64,000 nucleotides of DNA. Origin: VBWE01 sp943372645. Its GTDB lineage: Bacteria; Bacteroidota; Bacteroidia; Palsa-965. The notes under the pieces are model-generated. The model did not search any database and was not told the origin of the DNA. It was given only the letters and a program-made list of their open reading frames with translations. The stretch is taken from assembly GCA_943372645.1 (NCBI GenBank), contig CALRZN010000005.1, forward strand, positions 62,001 to 126,000, given 5' to 3'. This document shows, piece by piece, positions 25,262 through 34,585 of the stretch (position 1 is its first letter; the number at the start of each line of letters is the position of its first letter). The translations under genes and the position numbers were made by a program.

Positions 25262-26842
25262 ATGCAGAAGAAATTTGTTACAAATCTGATCATTCTGCTG
25301 TTCCTGAATCTCATGATCAAACCGTTCTGGATATTGATCATAGAGCCGGGGGTACAGGATCGGGTGGGCAACGAGGCCTACGGGGAATATTACGCCCTGT
25401 TTAACTTCTCGTTCCTGCTCAACATCCTGCTCGATTTCGGGATTACGAATTTCAACAACAAAAACATTGCGCAGAACAGCCACCTGCTTACCAAACACTT
25501 TTCCAGCCTGTTCGTGCTTAAGCTGGCACTGGCGTTGCTGTACATTGTGGTTACCATTATCGTCGGTTTCTTTATCGGTTACGATACGCGTTTAACCAAG
25601 TTGCTGCTGATACTCGGGTTCAACCAGTTTCTTATTTCCATGGTACTCTACCTGCGCTCCAACCTGCTGGGGCTGCACCTGTTTAAAACAGATGCAGTGG
25701 TGTCGGTAATTGACCGGGTGATTATGATCGGGCTGGTGGGCGCGATGTTGTGGACCAATGTGCTGGGCGATTCGAAAATAGACATCATGTGGTTTGTGTA
25801 TGCGCAAACCATCGGCTACATCATGGCCACCGCCATCGCGTTTTTTATCGTGGTGAGCAAAACCGATTCGATGAAGCTGAAATGGAACCTGCCGTTTTCC
25901 ATCATGATTCTGAAAAAGAGTTTTCCCTTTGCGGTGCTCGTGTTGCTCATGACGTTTTACAACCGCATTGATTCGGTAATGCTCGAACGCCTGATGCCGG
26001 ACAAGGATGTAAAAATAGAAGAACGTTACAACGAACTCAGTGCCCAGCTCAAAGCCAATCCCGCCAACGAACAGCTGCAACAGGAAACCGCGAAATACGA
26101 CCGCATGGCGCTTCACAATGGTGCCGACCAGTCCGGCATTTACGCCAAAGCCTACCGCCTGCTCGATGCGGTGAACATGATTGCGTATCTCTTCTCCGTC
26201 TTGCTGCTGCCCATGTTTTCGCGTATGCTCAAGTACGAAGAGTCGGTGGAGCAATTGGTTAAACTTGCATTTACCTTATTGATGACGGCTGCTATTATAA
26301 TCGGTGCCGGATGTGTATTCTATTCCCGCGAACTGATGGGCATGCTGTATCATGATCACATTGATCAGTCGGCCACGGTATTTGCCATCCTCATGTGTTG
26401 CTTCACGGCCATTTCCACCACGTATGTTTTTGGTACGTTGCTTACGGCAAACGGCAACCTGCGTGAGCTGAATTACATGGCAGCAGGCGGCATGATCATC
26501 AACATCCTGCTCAACGTGTTCCTCATCCGCGTATTCGACCTCGAAGCCTTGGGCGCGGCCATTTCCAGTTTCACCACGCAGTTTCTCACGGCCATTGCGC
26601 AGGTGCTCATCGTGCAACGCAAATTCCGTTTCCGCGTCAATTACCGTTTGCTCACCACGCTTGTGGTTTATCTTGCAGGGGTGGTGGCCATCAATCTCGT
26701 TTGCCACACGTACCTCATGTATCCCGGCAAATTCGGCTGGGTGGCTGGTTTTATAGTCATGTGCGCGCTTTCCGGCGCCTGGGCGTTTGCCACACGGCTT
26801 ATCAGCATTAAGGGCATTTTCCGGATTATGAAGTATGGGTAG
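25262..26842 (+). CDS. Wzx-like lipid-linked oligosaccharide flippase (MOP superfamily)
   Basis: A 526-residue polytopic membrane protein with about 14 hydrophobic helices. The first segment has YGEYYALFNFSFLLNILLDFGITNFN, typical of polysaccharide-biosynthesis exporters, and FYNRIDSVMLERL marks the seventh helix. It would flip undecaprenyl-linked repeat units to the periplasm. An unusual hydrophilic, helix-forming insert of about 45 residues (after MLERLMPDKD, with EERYNELSAQLKANPANEQL) separates that helix from SGIYAKAYRLLD. It heads a cluster with two Wzz-like proteins and a Wzy/WaaL-like protein. Confidence 0.85.
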   Translation: MQKKFVTNLIILLFLNLMIKPFWILIIEPGVQDRVGNEAYGEYYALFNFSFLLNILLDFGITNFNNKNIAQNSHLLTKHFSSLFVLKLALALLYIVVTIIVGFFIGYDTRLTKLLLILGFNQFLISMVLYLRSNLLGLHLFKTDAVVSVIDRVIMIGLVGAMLWTNVLGDSKIDIMWFVYAQTIGYIMATAIAFFIVVSKTDSMKLKWNLPFSIMILKKSFPFAVLVLLMTFYNRIDSVMLERLMPDKDVKIEERYNELSAQLKANPANEQLQQETAKYDRMALHNGADQSGIYAKAYRLLDAVNMIAYLFSVLLLPMFSRMLKYEESVEQLVKLAFTLLMTAAIIIGAGCVFYSRELMGMLYHDHIDQSATVFAILMCCFTAISTTYVFGTLLTANGNLRELNYMAAGGMIINILLNVFLIRVFDLEALGAAISSFTTQFLTAIAQVLIVQRKFRFRVNYRLLTTLVVYLAGVVAINLVCHTYLMYPGKFGWVAGFIVMCALSGAWAFATRLISIKGIFRIMKYG

Positions 26843-27020
26843 GATGCCGGGAAACGGTTCGGATCCTGCGCTGTACCTGCTGAAAAATCCCATTTTCCAG
26901 GAATAACCACACTTTTTTCATCCCCCCGCACAATAAACCCCAAAATCCAGCGTTAGCGCCGGGTTCAGCGGAAATTTGTACGAAAGTTTGCCCGGAAATA
27001 GGCTTTTCCGTGTTTTTTTC

Positions 27021-27028
27021 TACTTTTG
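27021..27028 (+). promoter_or_regulatory. -7 promoter element of the first Wzz-like gene
   Basis: TACTTTTG, 20 nt before the ATG at 27049. A GTG-started longer frame from 27010 would include the promoter and is rejected. Confidence 0.55.
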
Positions 27029-27048
27029 CCTTCCCTGAACGGGAGTAT

Positions 27049-28134
27049 ATGAAAGAGAATCAGGCAATAACACAGCAAGCAGGCGACCGGGGCATCTTCG
27101 AATCGGCCAACCTGTTTGAGTTTTTCTGGCAGTGGCGCAAGGCCCTGATCATTATCGTGGCTGCCGCGGCCATTCTTTCGTCGGTGGCTGCGCTGCTTAT
27201 CCGCGAAAAATACAAATCAACCGTTATTATGTTCCCGGTTGCTTCGAACACGATTTCGAAAGCGCTGCTGAACGAAGACGTTACCGGTAAAATGGACATC
27301 CTCCAGTTCGGTGAAGAAGAACAGGCCGAACAGTTGCTTCAGATTCTTAACTCCGACGAAATCCGTACCCGCATCTGCGAAAAATACAACCTGATGCGCC
27401 ACTACCGCATCGATCCCCAGGACAAATTCAAACGCACCCGCCTTTACGAAACCTTTACCGAGAACGTTAATTTTAAACGCACCGAGTTTATGTCCGTAAA
27501 AGTGGAGGTGATGGACGAAAATCCGGATACCGCTGCTGCCATTGCCAACGACATTGCCGCCCTGCTCGATTCCACCAAACGCCGTATGCAGCGCGACCGC
27601 GCGCTCCAGGCTTTCGGAATTGTGGAAGCGGAATACCTGCGTAAAAAACAGGAAGTGCAGATGATGTCTGACTCGCTGGGTAAACTGAACAAACTCGGGA
27701 TGTACGACTACGAATCGCAGTCGGAAGTAACCAGCGAACAGTATGCGATTGCCCTTGCAAAAGGCGATCAACGCGCCATCCAGTCGCTCAGTGAACAGCT
27801 GCGTATCATCTCCAATTACGGTGCCTCGTACATGGCCATCCGCGAAAACCTGTATATCCAGCGCGAACAGCTGAACGAACTGAAGAAAAAATACGACGAT
27901 GCAAAAGTGGATGCGGAACAAACGCTCACCTTTAAGTTCATTGTAAACAAAGCGTATCCCGCGGAGAAAAAATCGTACCCGGTACGCTGGCTCATCGTAG
28001 TTGTAAGTACGCTGATGTCGCTTGTAATGGGTGTGCTCGGCATCATCCTGTTTGATAACATCCGTCGTGTGCGTAACTCGGAAGTGATTCAAAAAAAAAC
28101 AGTAAACCCGCCGTCGGCGCCAGCAGAAAACTAA
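27049..28134 (+). CDS. Wzz/chain-length determinant-like protein (first copy)
   Basis: A protein of about 361 residues with two membrane helices, near residues 30-50 (ALIIIVAAAAILSSVAALL) and 310-330 (WLIVVVSTLMSLVMGVLGIIL). They flank a long periplasmic alpha/coiled region. The conserved segment before helix 2, KAYPAEKKSYPVRW, corresponds to the Pro-rich motif of polysaccharide co-polymerases. There is no Walker kinase domain. It should set polymer length or couple polymerisation to export at the inner membrane. It is probably paralogous to the next gene. Confidence 0.85.
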   Translation: MKENQAITQQAGDRGIFESANLFEFFWQWRKALIIIVAAAAILSSVAALLIREKYKSTVIMFPVASNTISKALLNEDVTGKMDILQFGEEEQAEQLLQILNSDEIRTRICEKYNLMRHYRIDPQDKFKRTRLYETFTENVNFKRTEFMSVKVEVMDENPDTAAAIANDIAALLDSTKRRMQRDRALQAFGIVEAEYLRKKQEVQMMSDSLGKLNKLGMYDYESQSEVTSEQYAIALAKGDQRAIQSLSEQLRIISNYGASYMAIRENLYIQREQLNELKKKYDDAKVDAEQTLTFKFIVNKAYPAEKKSYPVRWLIVVVSTLMSLVMGVLGIILFDNIRRVRNSEVIQKKTVNPPSAPAEN

Positions 28135-28220
28135 CATCCGGAAAAGATTTGGAAACAAGTCGTCCGCGTGCAACCTATTTTCGTACATCTATTTTTAAAA
28201 GGCTGTTTAATCCGATTGCC

Positions 28221-29183
28221 ATGCCCGATTTTGACAATACAGACATACTGCAGGTAGCGATGAAACGTAAGTTTCACCTGCTTGGGGTGGCTGTTGTCGC
28301 AATCCTGATCGGCTGCGTTATTTCGTCGGAATGGGTGATTAAACCGAAATACAGTTCAACGGCGGTACTTTATCCGTCCAACCTCATCCCGTACAGCGAA
28401 GAAACACCCAGCGAGCAGTTGCTGCAGTTATTCCAGTCGTCGGATGTGCGGGCGCGGATGATCAAGGCGTTTAACTTGGCCGGCCACTATAACATCGACA
28501 CCAATTCCCGGAGCGCACGCACCAACCTGCTGCTTACGTACGACGAGAATGTGGACATCCGCAAAACGGAATTCGAATCGGTGAAAATCGAAATTTTAGA
28601 TACCGATCCGGCACGTGCAGCACAGATGGTGGATTCCATCATTCACTTTGTTGACCTGAAAGCCCGGGCACTGCAGCGCCAGAAAACAGGCGAGGTGGTG
28701 CTCATATTCAAAGAACAGCTTATTCACAAACAGAAGCAGATGGATTCGCTGGAGGTGGCCCTGAAAACACTGCGTGTAAAATACGGACTGCTCGATTACA
28801 AGGCGCAGACGAAAGAGGTAACCAAGTCGTATATGAAAACCCTGGGCGGATCACGCTCCCGCGAACTGGATACGATTGTAAACAACCTGCAGGAAAAAGG
28901 CGGCGAACTCGTTTCCGCCACCGAACTGCTTGATAAGGTGCGCGGTGATTATGCCGACATCCAGTCGGAATACGACAAGGCACTGAGCGATCTGAAAAAA
29001 GAACTGACGTATTCCAACGTAGTTACCAAACCCTTTGTGGCCGACACCAAATCGTACCCGGTGCGCTGGCTGGTGGTACTTGTTTTCCTCGCATCGTCGC
29101 TGGTACTGGCTTTTGTCCTCTTCATCCTTTTTGAGAGCCGTCAGAATCGCAAAGCCGTTCAATCCGAAAAACCGGGGGAATGA
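28221..29183 (+). CDS. Wzz/chain-length determinant-like protein (second copy)
   Basis: A protein of about 320 residues from ATG 28221; a TTG at 28149 would add 24 residues of uncertain reality. Topology and motifs repeat those of its neighbour: helix 1 LLGVAVVAILIGCVI, a periplasmic domain with RKTEFESVKIEILDTDPARAA, and KPFVADTKSYPVRWLVVLV leading into helix 2. It overlaps the next gene by 4 nt (ATGA). Two adjacent co-polymerases may form a hetero-oligomer. Confidence 0.83.
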   Translation: MPDFDNTDILQVAMKRKFHLLGVAVVAILIGCVISSEWVIKPKYSSTAVLYPSNLIPYSEETPSEQLLQLFQSSDVRARMIKAFNLAGHYNIDTNSRSARTNLLLTYDENVDIRKTEFESVKIEILDTDPARAAQMVDSIIHFVDLKARALQRQKTGEVVLIFKEQLIHKQKQMDSLEVALKTLRVKYGLLDYKAQTKEVTKSYMKTLGGSRSRELDTIVNNLQEKGGELVSATELLDKVRGDYADIQSEYDKALSDLKKELTYSNVVTKPFVADTKSYPVRWLVVLVFLASSLVLAFVLFILFESRQNRKAVQSEKPGE

Positions 29184-30667
29184 TCACCGACAAACGAACG
29201 CTGTGGTGGGTGTATAGCTTAACCGGTTTTTTTCTGCTGGTTAACTGTATTGCCATGGTGTTTGAGTTTTACTGGCTCAACCTGGTTCCTGCTGTTTTAC
29301 TCGTAGTTGCACTCGCGGTTTTTGCGCTGGATAAGCTCATGCTGCTGTGCGTGTTTCTTACACCGCTTTCCATCAACCTCGAGGAGCGTGATGTACGGCT
29401 CGGCCTCAGTTTGCCGGTCGAACCTATTCTTGCAGGCATTCTGTTCCTCTGGATTGTACGGGCCATTTACGAAGGCCGTGTTGACCGTAAGCTGATGCGT
29501 CACCCGATCAGTGTGGCCATCATACTGCACCTCTCGTGGGTGTTTATCACAAGTATCACCAGCGCCATGCCGCTTGTTTCATTCAAGTATTTCATTTCGC
29601 AGCTTTGGTTCATCGTGCCGTTTTATTTTCTGGGCGTGTACCTGTTCAAAAATTTTTCCAACGCAAAACGATTCATCTGGCTCTACATCATTCCGTTTGC
29701 GGTTGTTATTTTTTACACGCTTTACTGGCATGCGCAGTTCGGTTTCGATGAAGATTCTGCCCACTGGGTAATGTCGCCGTTTTACAATGACCACACGGCC
29801 TACGGTGCACTGCTGGCGATGTTCTATCCCGGCATCATTGCTTTTGCCTGGAATAAAAAATATTCAAACAACATCCGCATCATCGCATTCCTGATGCTGC
29901 TGCTGTTTACCACGGCGCTCGTGTTTTCCTACACCCGTGCGGCATGGATCAGCCTGGTGGGTGCACTCATGCTTTATTTTGTGCTGTTGTCGCGCATTAA
30001 ATTTCAGTGGCTGGCCATGGTGGGTGTTATCGGCATTATGTACCTGGCCTTCTCGTGGACGGATATCATGCTGAGTTTAGAACGCAACCGGCAGGACACG
30101 TCGGATGACCTTGCCGAACACGTGCAGTCCATTTCAAACATTACTACGGACGCATCCAACCTCGAGCGCATGAACCGCTGGAGTTCGGCGTGGCGTATGT
30201 TCCAGGAAAAACCGGTGATGGGCTGGGGGCCGGGCACCTACAGTTTTGTGTACGCACCGTTCCAGCTTTCGGGTGAGAAAACAATCATCAGTACCAACGC
30301 CGGTGATATGGGTAACGCGCACAGCGAATACATCGGGCCGCTTGCCGAATCGGGTTTTCCGGGCATGGTGCTTAAGGTTGCTGTAATTGCCTGTATTTTC
30401 TGGACCGGCTGGAAACTGTGGCGACGCATGCCGAAAGGAGAAATGCGGCTCATCATAACGTCGGTTTATGCGGGGCTTGTTACGTATTTCATTCACGGCT
30501 CGCTCAACAACTTCCTCGATACGGACAAAGCAGCCATTCCTTTCTGGGGATTCGCGGCCATGCTGGTAGCGGTAGATATTTACATCCTGCCGGAACCTGT
30601 TAAGCCGAAAAAAGAAGAAACCGTTTCGTTTACTCAGGAAGCCACCGGCAGCAATCCTTCTGCCTGA
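29180..30667 (+). CDS. O-antigen ligase/polymerase family (Wzy/WaaL-like) protein
   Basis: A 495-residue polytopic membrane protein with roughly 12 helices. The large periplasmic loop carries the Wzy_C signature: SNLERMNRWSSAWRMFQEKPVMGWGPGTYSF, then AHSEYIGPLAESGFPGMVL. It likely polymerises or transfers the polysaccharide flipped by the upstream protein. Polymerase and ligase cannot be separated from sequence by eye. It overlaps the convergent membrane-protein gene by 34 bp at the 3' end. Confidence 0.87.
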   Translation: MITDKRTLWWVYSLTGFFLLVNCIAMVFEFYWLNLVPAVLLVVALAVFALDKLMLLCVFLTPLSINLEERDVRLGLSLPVEPILAGILFLWIVRAIYEGRVDRKLMRHPISVAIILHLSWVFITSITSAMPLVSFKYFISQLWFIVPFYFLGVYLFKNFSNAKRFIWLYIIPFAVVIFYTLYWHAQFGFDEDSAHWVMSPFYNDHTAYGALLAMFYPGIIAFAWNKKYSNNIRIIAFLMLLLFTTALVFSYTRAAWISLVGALMLYFVLLSRIKFQWLAMVGVIGIMYLAFSWTDIMLSLERNRQDTSDDLAEHVQSISNITTDASNLERMNRWSSAWRMFQEKPVMGWGPGTYSFVYAPFQLSGEKTIISTNAGDMGNAHSEYIGPLAESGFPGMVLKVAVIACIFWTGWKLWRRMPKGEMRLIITSVYAGLVTYFIHGSLNNFLDTDKAAIPFWGFAAMLVAVDIYILPEPVKPKKEETVSFTQEATGSNPSA

Positions 30668-31128
30668 AAAAGCGCAATCGCTTTCGCGGCAATTTCTGCC
30701 GAATCATAAATCGGGAACCGACGGATCAGTGATTTGCCCGATTTGGTGGTGTAGGTAACCAGGAAATAATCGTACCCGAAATTTACTTTGTGATAGGTGC
30801 ACGCTGTTATCGTGTTGCGGTACACGGCCGGTGAAGCCGAATATTTCAGGCTCCGCAGAAACGCGCCACCCGATACAATGCTCGCCAGTGTAGTCATTGC
30901 TGCCAGCGGGTAAAAGCCCACGATAAAAAACAACACACTCAGCACCAGCGTAACCGCAGAAATAATTCCGAAGAGGATGAGCGATCCCATATCCGGACCT
31001 TCGGTGGGTTCCGGCCATTCGGTAGTGGCAAGTTTGGAAACAACGGCAATGCGGTCTTCTAACACAAAACAATACCGGCCATCGGGTAAGTTGAAATAAT
31101 TCTTCGGGAGCTCCTGCTGTTCAGCCAT
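30634..31128 (-). CDS. Small membrane protein of unknown function
   Basis: A 164-residue protein with a soluble N terminus (YFNLPDGRYCFVLEDRIAVVSK), two close hydrophobic helices (about residues 48-90) and a C-terminal strand-rich part with VNFGYDYFLVTYTTKSGKSLIRRFPIYDSAE. The latter resembles a PH-like fold, but this is weak. No family is recognised. The start ATG at 31128 is preceded by TAATTTTG at a distance of 4 nt, predicting a leaderless mRNA. Confidence 0.65.
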   Translation of the reverse strand: MAEQQELPKNYFNLPDGRYCFVLEDRIAVVSKLATTEWPEPTEGPDMGSLILFGIISAVTLVLSVLFFIVGFYPLAAMTTLASIVSGGAFLRSLKYSASPAVYRNTITACTYHKVNFGYDYFLVTYTTKSGKSLIRRFPIYDSAEIAAKAIALFQAEGLLPVAS

Positions 31129-31132
31129 GGAA

Positions 31133-31140
31133 CAAAATTA
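31133..31140 (-). promoter_or_regulatory. -7 element giving a predicted leaderless membrane-protein mRNA
   Basis: TAATTTTG on the minus strand, then TTCC, then the ATG at 31128. Confidence 0.6.
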
Positions 31141-31207
31141 CACATTTTAGTTTGTGTAAAATGAATCGTATTACAGGAGGGGAACGATATAAAATGAATC
31201 GTTTTTT

Positions 31208-31345
31208 AGTGGCAGTAGCAGCAGGCAGTGGCAGTCGGCTTTATTTACAATGCGGGGAGCAGGCTTTTCATGCAAAGCATTTTGCGGATAAATAACGGGT
31301 TCTTTATACGGACAGCCTGCCGCTGCCAACTGCCACTGCCGACTA
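31208..31345. repeat. TGGCAG-type inverted repeat, first copy
   Basis: The left arm (31208-31238, AGTGGCAGTAGCAGCAGGCA and on) and right arm (about 31314-31345) are imperfect reverse complements rich in GGCAGT/ACTGCC, with a loop of about 75 bp. The same motif forms a cleaner hairpin at 53664-53763. Probably an intergenic mobile or terminator-type repeat. Confidence 0.5.
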
Positions 31346-31365
31346 TTCTAAAGACCTGGTTTTGT

Positions 31366-31815
31366 TTAATAAACCAATTCCGGTAACACATCCTCCGTCG
31401 TATTATCCTTGTGCAGGAGGCGGTACTTTACGTAATACTCAAACTGGGAGCCGCCGATAACGATGTCGGAAATAACCACTTTGCTGGAATCACGTTTGGA
31501 AAATACCACGTCGCCTACTTTGTATTTCAGCAGTTTGGTGGCTTCGTCGCGGTGCACCATGGCCCGGCTGAGCGACTGGTAAATGGAAAGCAGTTTTACT
31601 TCGCGGGTGAGCGAATCGCGTTTGAAAACGCAGGTGCTGTTTTTCTGCTGCTCAATCAGCAGCTGTTTCTGCGCGTCCACCAGCGTCTGATCTTTGTCGC
31701 TGATAAGCTTGTAGGAAATAAGCTGGAAGCCGAGGAATACGATTATAACAATGATCCACGACCAAACGCGTTTGCGTTTTGCTTTTTGCTGATCCGGTGC
31801 TGGCAGGTTTTCCAT
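31366..31815 (-). CDS. Single-pass membrane protein of unknown function
   Basis: A 149-residue protein with a basic cytoplasmic N terminus, one helix (WSWIIVIIVFLGFQLISYKLI, about residues 18-38), a coiled-coil linker (QTLVDAQKQLLIEQQKN) and a C-terminal beta-rich part with KYKVGDVVFSKRDSSKVVISDIVIGG that looks like a small barrel. The family is not recognised. It lies 44 bp downstream of the PorE-like gene and may be cotranscribed with it. Confidence 0.65.
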   Translation of the reverse strand: MENLPAPDQQKAKRKRVWSWIIVIIVFLGFQLISYKLISDKDQTLVDAQKQLLIEQQKNSTCVFKRDSLTREVKLLSIYQSLSRAMVHRDEATKLLKYKVGDVVFSKRDSSKVVISDIVIGGSQFEYYVKYRLLHKDNTTEDVLPELVY

Positions 31816-31859
31816 AACTGGTTATGAAATTAAAAATACAGTCGGAAAGTTACTGCTTT

Positions 31860-33827
31860 TTATTTCACCGTAACTACCTTAAACACCGTGCGCCGGTTTT
31901 TCTGCCGGCCTTCGGCGGTGCTGTTGTCAGCAACAGGAACCGTATCGCCGTAGCCTTTGGAGGTGAGGCGGGCAGCAGCAATGCCGTTTTTTACGAGGTA
32001 ATCGTACACCGCTTTGGCGCGGTTGTTCGAGAGCGCGAGGTTGTCAGCCGGTTTACCCACGTTGTCGGTATGCCCGCCGATTTCACCTTTCATCTTCGGA
32101 TTTTTATTGAGGAAATCCACCAGCTTCTGCAGTTCGGCTTTCGATTCCGGTTTCAGATCGAATTTGCCGGTTTCGAAATACACGTTGTTCAGCGCAATTT
32201 CCACGCCGGCCTCAATCGGATCGAGCGGTACATCTTTCTGTATCGGTTTGAACCGGTCGGGCGATTCTTTCAGCAAAAACGATTCGGTATAAAACACATA
32301 CCCTTCACGCGAAACATTCAGCGCATAGTTTTTATTTGCCGGAACACACAGCAGGAAACTGCCGTTCACCGGGTCGGAATTGGAACTGATAACGGTTTGC
32401 CCGGTTTCAAGATCAATCAGCACAAAGCCGGCCTGCAGCGGTTTCTTCGTTTTCGAATCGTACACTTTGCCTTTCATATACGTTACCGGATTCGGGCGCA
32501 GGTTTTTCGGAAACTCGAACATGTAAAAATCTTCGCAGCCCAATGAGCCTTCGCGGTTCGAGGAGAAATACGCCATGTCGCCCTGCCCGTTCACAATAAG
32601 CCCGCTTTCGTCTTTGTACGTGTTAATCGGGTAACCGAGGTTTTCCGGTTCGCCCCAGTTGCCCGAGGTGTCGCGGCGGCTGACGTACAGGTCGAGCCCG
32701 CCCATGCCTTTGTGTCCGTTCGAGGCAAAATAAATCGTCATGTTATCCGGGTGAATAAAAATCGCTTCTTCACGTCCCGGTGTATTTATTTTTTCGCCGA
32801 GGTTCATGGCTTTGCTCCAGCGCCCGTTATCGTCGAGCTGGCTCATCCACAGGTCGCCGTCGCCAAAGCCGCCTTCGCGGTTGCTGGTAAAATAAAGCGT
32901 ACGTCCGTCAGACGAAAACGAAGGCTGCGATTCCCACGCCGACGAGTTTACGGGCGGACCCACGTTGCTCGGCACGCTCCACTGTGTTCCTTTTTTTTCT
33001 GAGAAAAAAATATCGCATCGTCCAAGTCCGCGGCGGTCGTTGCCGTAATCACCGGCCATATCTGCACAGGCTGCAAAAAACAGGTAACGGCCGTCCGGCG
33101 AAAGGCTGGGCGCACCCTCGTTGTTGGGTGTGTTAATGGGCGGGCCAATGTTTACCGATTTGCCCCAGGACCCATCAGGCTGACGCACACTCATGTAAAA
33201 ATCTTCCTGGATGTTTTGCTGCTGTTCGCGCTTGCTGCCCGCCACCTGGTGGTTGCGGGTGTACAGGAAGGTTGCATCGTCAGCAGTTACACCGGCAAAG
33301 TATTCGCACGTTTCCGAATTTACGCCGGGTCCCATATTCACCGGGTTAAACGGCACCGGTTTTTTCATCGCTTCAATGGCAAAAAGGCAGCTCGCTTTTC
33401 CCTTTTCAGCGCGCACGGCCGAAGCAGGCGAACCGTTGCCTTTGCGGTATTTATAAAAATCTTCGTAATGCCCGAGCGCATCCTGGTACCGGCCCAGCTT
33501 GCGTTCGAGGTCGGCGCAGTTCACAAGGCTGTTTATATGAAACGTGGGATTCACTGCAAACGCTGCTTTAAATTCATCCACTGCCGCTTCGGGTTTGCCC
33601 ATCTGCTGATACAGGTCGGCCAGCGTGATGTATGCTTCCACAAAATTCGGATCGGCTTTTTTTGCTTTCTCCAAACTGGCAATGCCTTTTTCCACCTGGC
33701 CCTGGCCCAGTTGTTTCTCCGCATCGCGGTAAGCACTTTCGGCTTTTTTGCTGGTGGTAGAAAGCGGCGGCTGGGCCTTGCACGAAAACGCAAGCAGCAG
33801 GATGAGCAGTGTGGCGAATGATTTCAT
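31860..33827 (-). CDS. PorE-like OmpA lipoprotein (TPR, PD40 propeller, CRD, OmpA)
   Basis: A protein of about 655 residues starting at ATG 33827. The signal peptide ends in a lipobox (LLLAFSC, Cys16). In order: TPRs (about 20-130), a PD40/WD40-like propeller (about 165-400, with repeats such as GAPSLSPDGRYLFFA and SQPSFSSDGRTLYFTSN), a carboxypeptidase-regulatory-like domain (about 415-490) and a C-terminal OmpA peptidoglycan-binding domain (KMKGEIGGHTDNVG). This domain order matches PorE (PG1058) of the T9SS in Porphyromonas gingivalis, which anchors the secretion apparatus to peptidoglycan. Bacteroidota often encode several such paralogues, so the T9SS role is inference. The TTG start at 33854 is rejected. 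Confidence 0.82.
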   Translation of the reverse strand: MKSFATLLILLLAFSCKAQPPLSTTSKKAESAYRDAEKQLGQGQVEKGIASLEKAKKADPNFVEAYITLADLYQQMGKPEAAVDEFKAAFAVNPTFHINSLVNCADLERKLGRYQDALGHYEDFYKYRKGNGSPASAVRAEKGKASCLFAIEAMKKPVPFNPVNMGPGVNSETCEYFAGVTADDATFLYTRNHQVAGSKREQQQNIQEDFYMSVRQPDGSWGKSVNIGPPINTPNNEGAPSLSPDGRYLFFAACADMAGDYGNDRRGLGRCDIFFSEKKGTQWSVPSNVGPPVNSSAWESQPSFSSDGRTLYFTSNREGGFGDGDLWMSQLDDNGRWSKAMNLGEKINTPGREEAIFIHPDNMTIYFASNGHKGMGGLDLYVSRRDTSGNWGEPENLGYPINTYKDESGLIVNGQGDMAYFSSNREGSLGCEDFYMFEFPKNLRPNPVTYMKGKVYDSKTKKPLQAGFVLIDLETGQTVISSNSDPVNGSFLLCVPANKNYALNVSREGYVFYTESFLLKESPDRFKPIQKDVPLDPIEAGVEIALNNVYFETGKFDLKPESKAELQKLVDFLNKNPKMKGEIGGHTDNVGKPADNLALSNNRAKAVYDYLVKNGIAAARLTSKGYGDTVPVADNSTAEGRQKNRRTVFKVVTVK

Positions 33828-33857
33828 AGTCGTTATAATGCGGGTGCGGTTCAATAG

Positions 33858-34523
33858 TTACGGAATGTGCATGTACTTGTGCGTCTGCAGTGAAATGTGC
33901 CATTGCGGATGCTGCATCACATAATCGGTGAGCAGGGGCATCATCTCTGCCGAACGGCTCCACTCGGGCTGCAGAAACAGGATGCAGTCTTTGTGCATTT
34001 TCGCGGCATGTTTTTCGGCAAATTCAAAATCACTTTTGTTGTACACGATTACTTTCAGTTCGTGGGCCTGTGCGTAAATCGTTGGAGCCGGTTCCGCCGT
34101 TTTTTTCGGCGAGAAACAGATCCAGTCCCACGTGCCCGTAAGCGGGTATGCGCCGGAGGTTTCGATAAACGTTTGAATGCCCTGAGCTTTCATGCGTGCC
34201 GTTAACTCCTGCAAATTGTAGGCCGAAGGCTCGCCCCCGGTAACCACCACCGCTTTGGCCGGAAACTGCGCCGCGTTGTGTACAATCTGATCCACCGGCG
34301 TAAGCGGATGCGTGTCGGCATCCCAGCTCTCTTTTACATCACACCAGTGGCAGCCCACATCACAGCCGCCGAGGCGGATAAAGTAGGCCGCTTTGCCTGT
34401 GTGAAACCCCTCGCCCTGGATGGTGTAAAACTCTTCCATCAAAGGAAGCAGCAAACCCCGGTCAAGCAACTGCTGCTGTTCCGGCGTAAGCGACGAAGGC
34501 GTAACATTACCGATAAATTTCAT
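33858..34523 (-). CDS. queE: 7-carboxy-7-deazaguanine synthase (radical SAM)
   Basis: A 221-residue protein started at ATG 34523; a longer frame to 34604 adds an unlikely leader. It has the QueE-type radical SAM cluster motif CX3CX2C (Cys54, Cys58, Cys61 in GGCDVGCHWCDVKESW), preceded by EEFYTIQGEGFHTGKAAYFIRL, with GGEPSAYNLQELTARMK afterwards. QueE converts 6-carboxytetrahydropterin to 7-carboxy-7-deazaguanine in queuosine/7-deazaguanine biosynthesis. QueD and QueC are not in this window. TATCTTTA lies 7 nt upstream on the minus strand. Confidence 0.92.
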   Translation of the reverse strand: MKFIGNVTPSSLTPEQQQLLDRGLLLPLMEEFYTIQGEGFHTGKAAYFIRLGGCDVGCHWCDVKESWDADTHPLTPVDQIVHNAAQFPAKAVVVTGGEPSAYNLQELTARMKAQGIQTFIETSGAYPLTGTWDWICFSPKKTAEPAPTIYAQAHELKVIVYNKSDFEFAEKHAAKMHKDCILFLQPEWSRSAEMMPLLTDYVMQHPQWHISLQTHKYMHIP

Positions 34524-34585
34524 GCGGGGATAAAGATACCGAATTCGGAGATTGTAATACGAACAGGATCCGGAACTAAAAAAAA

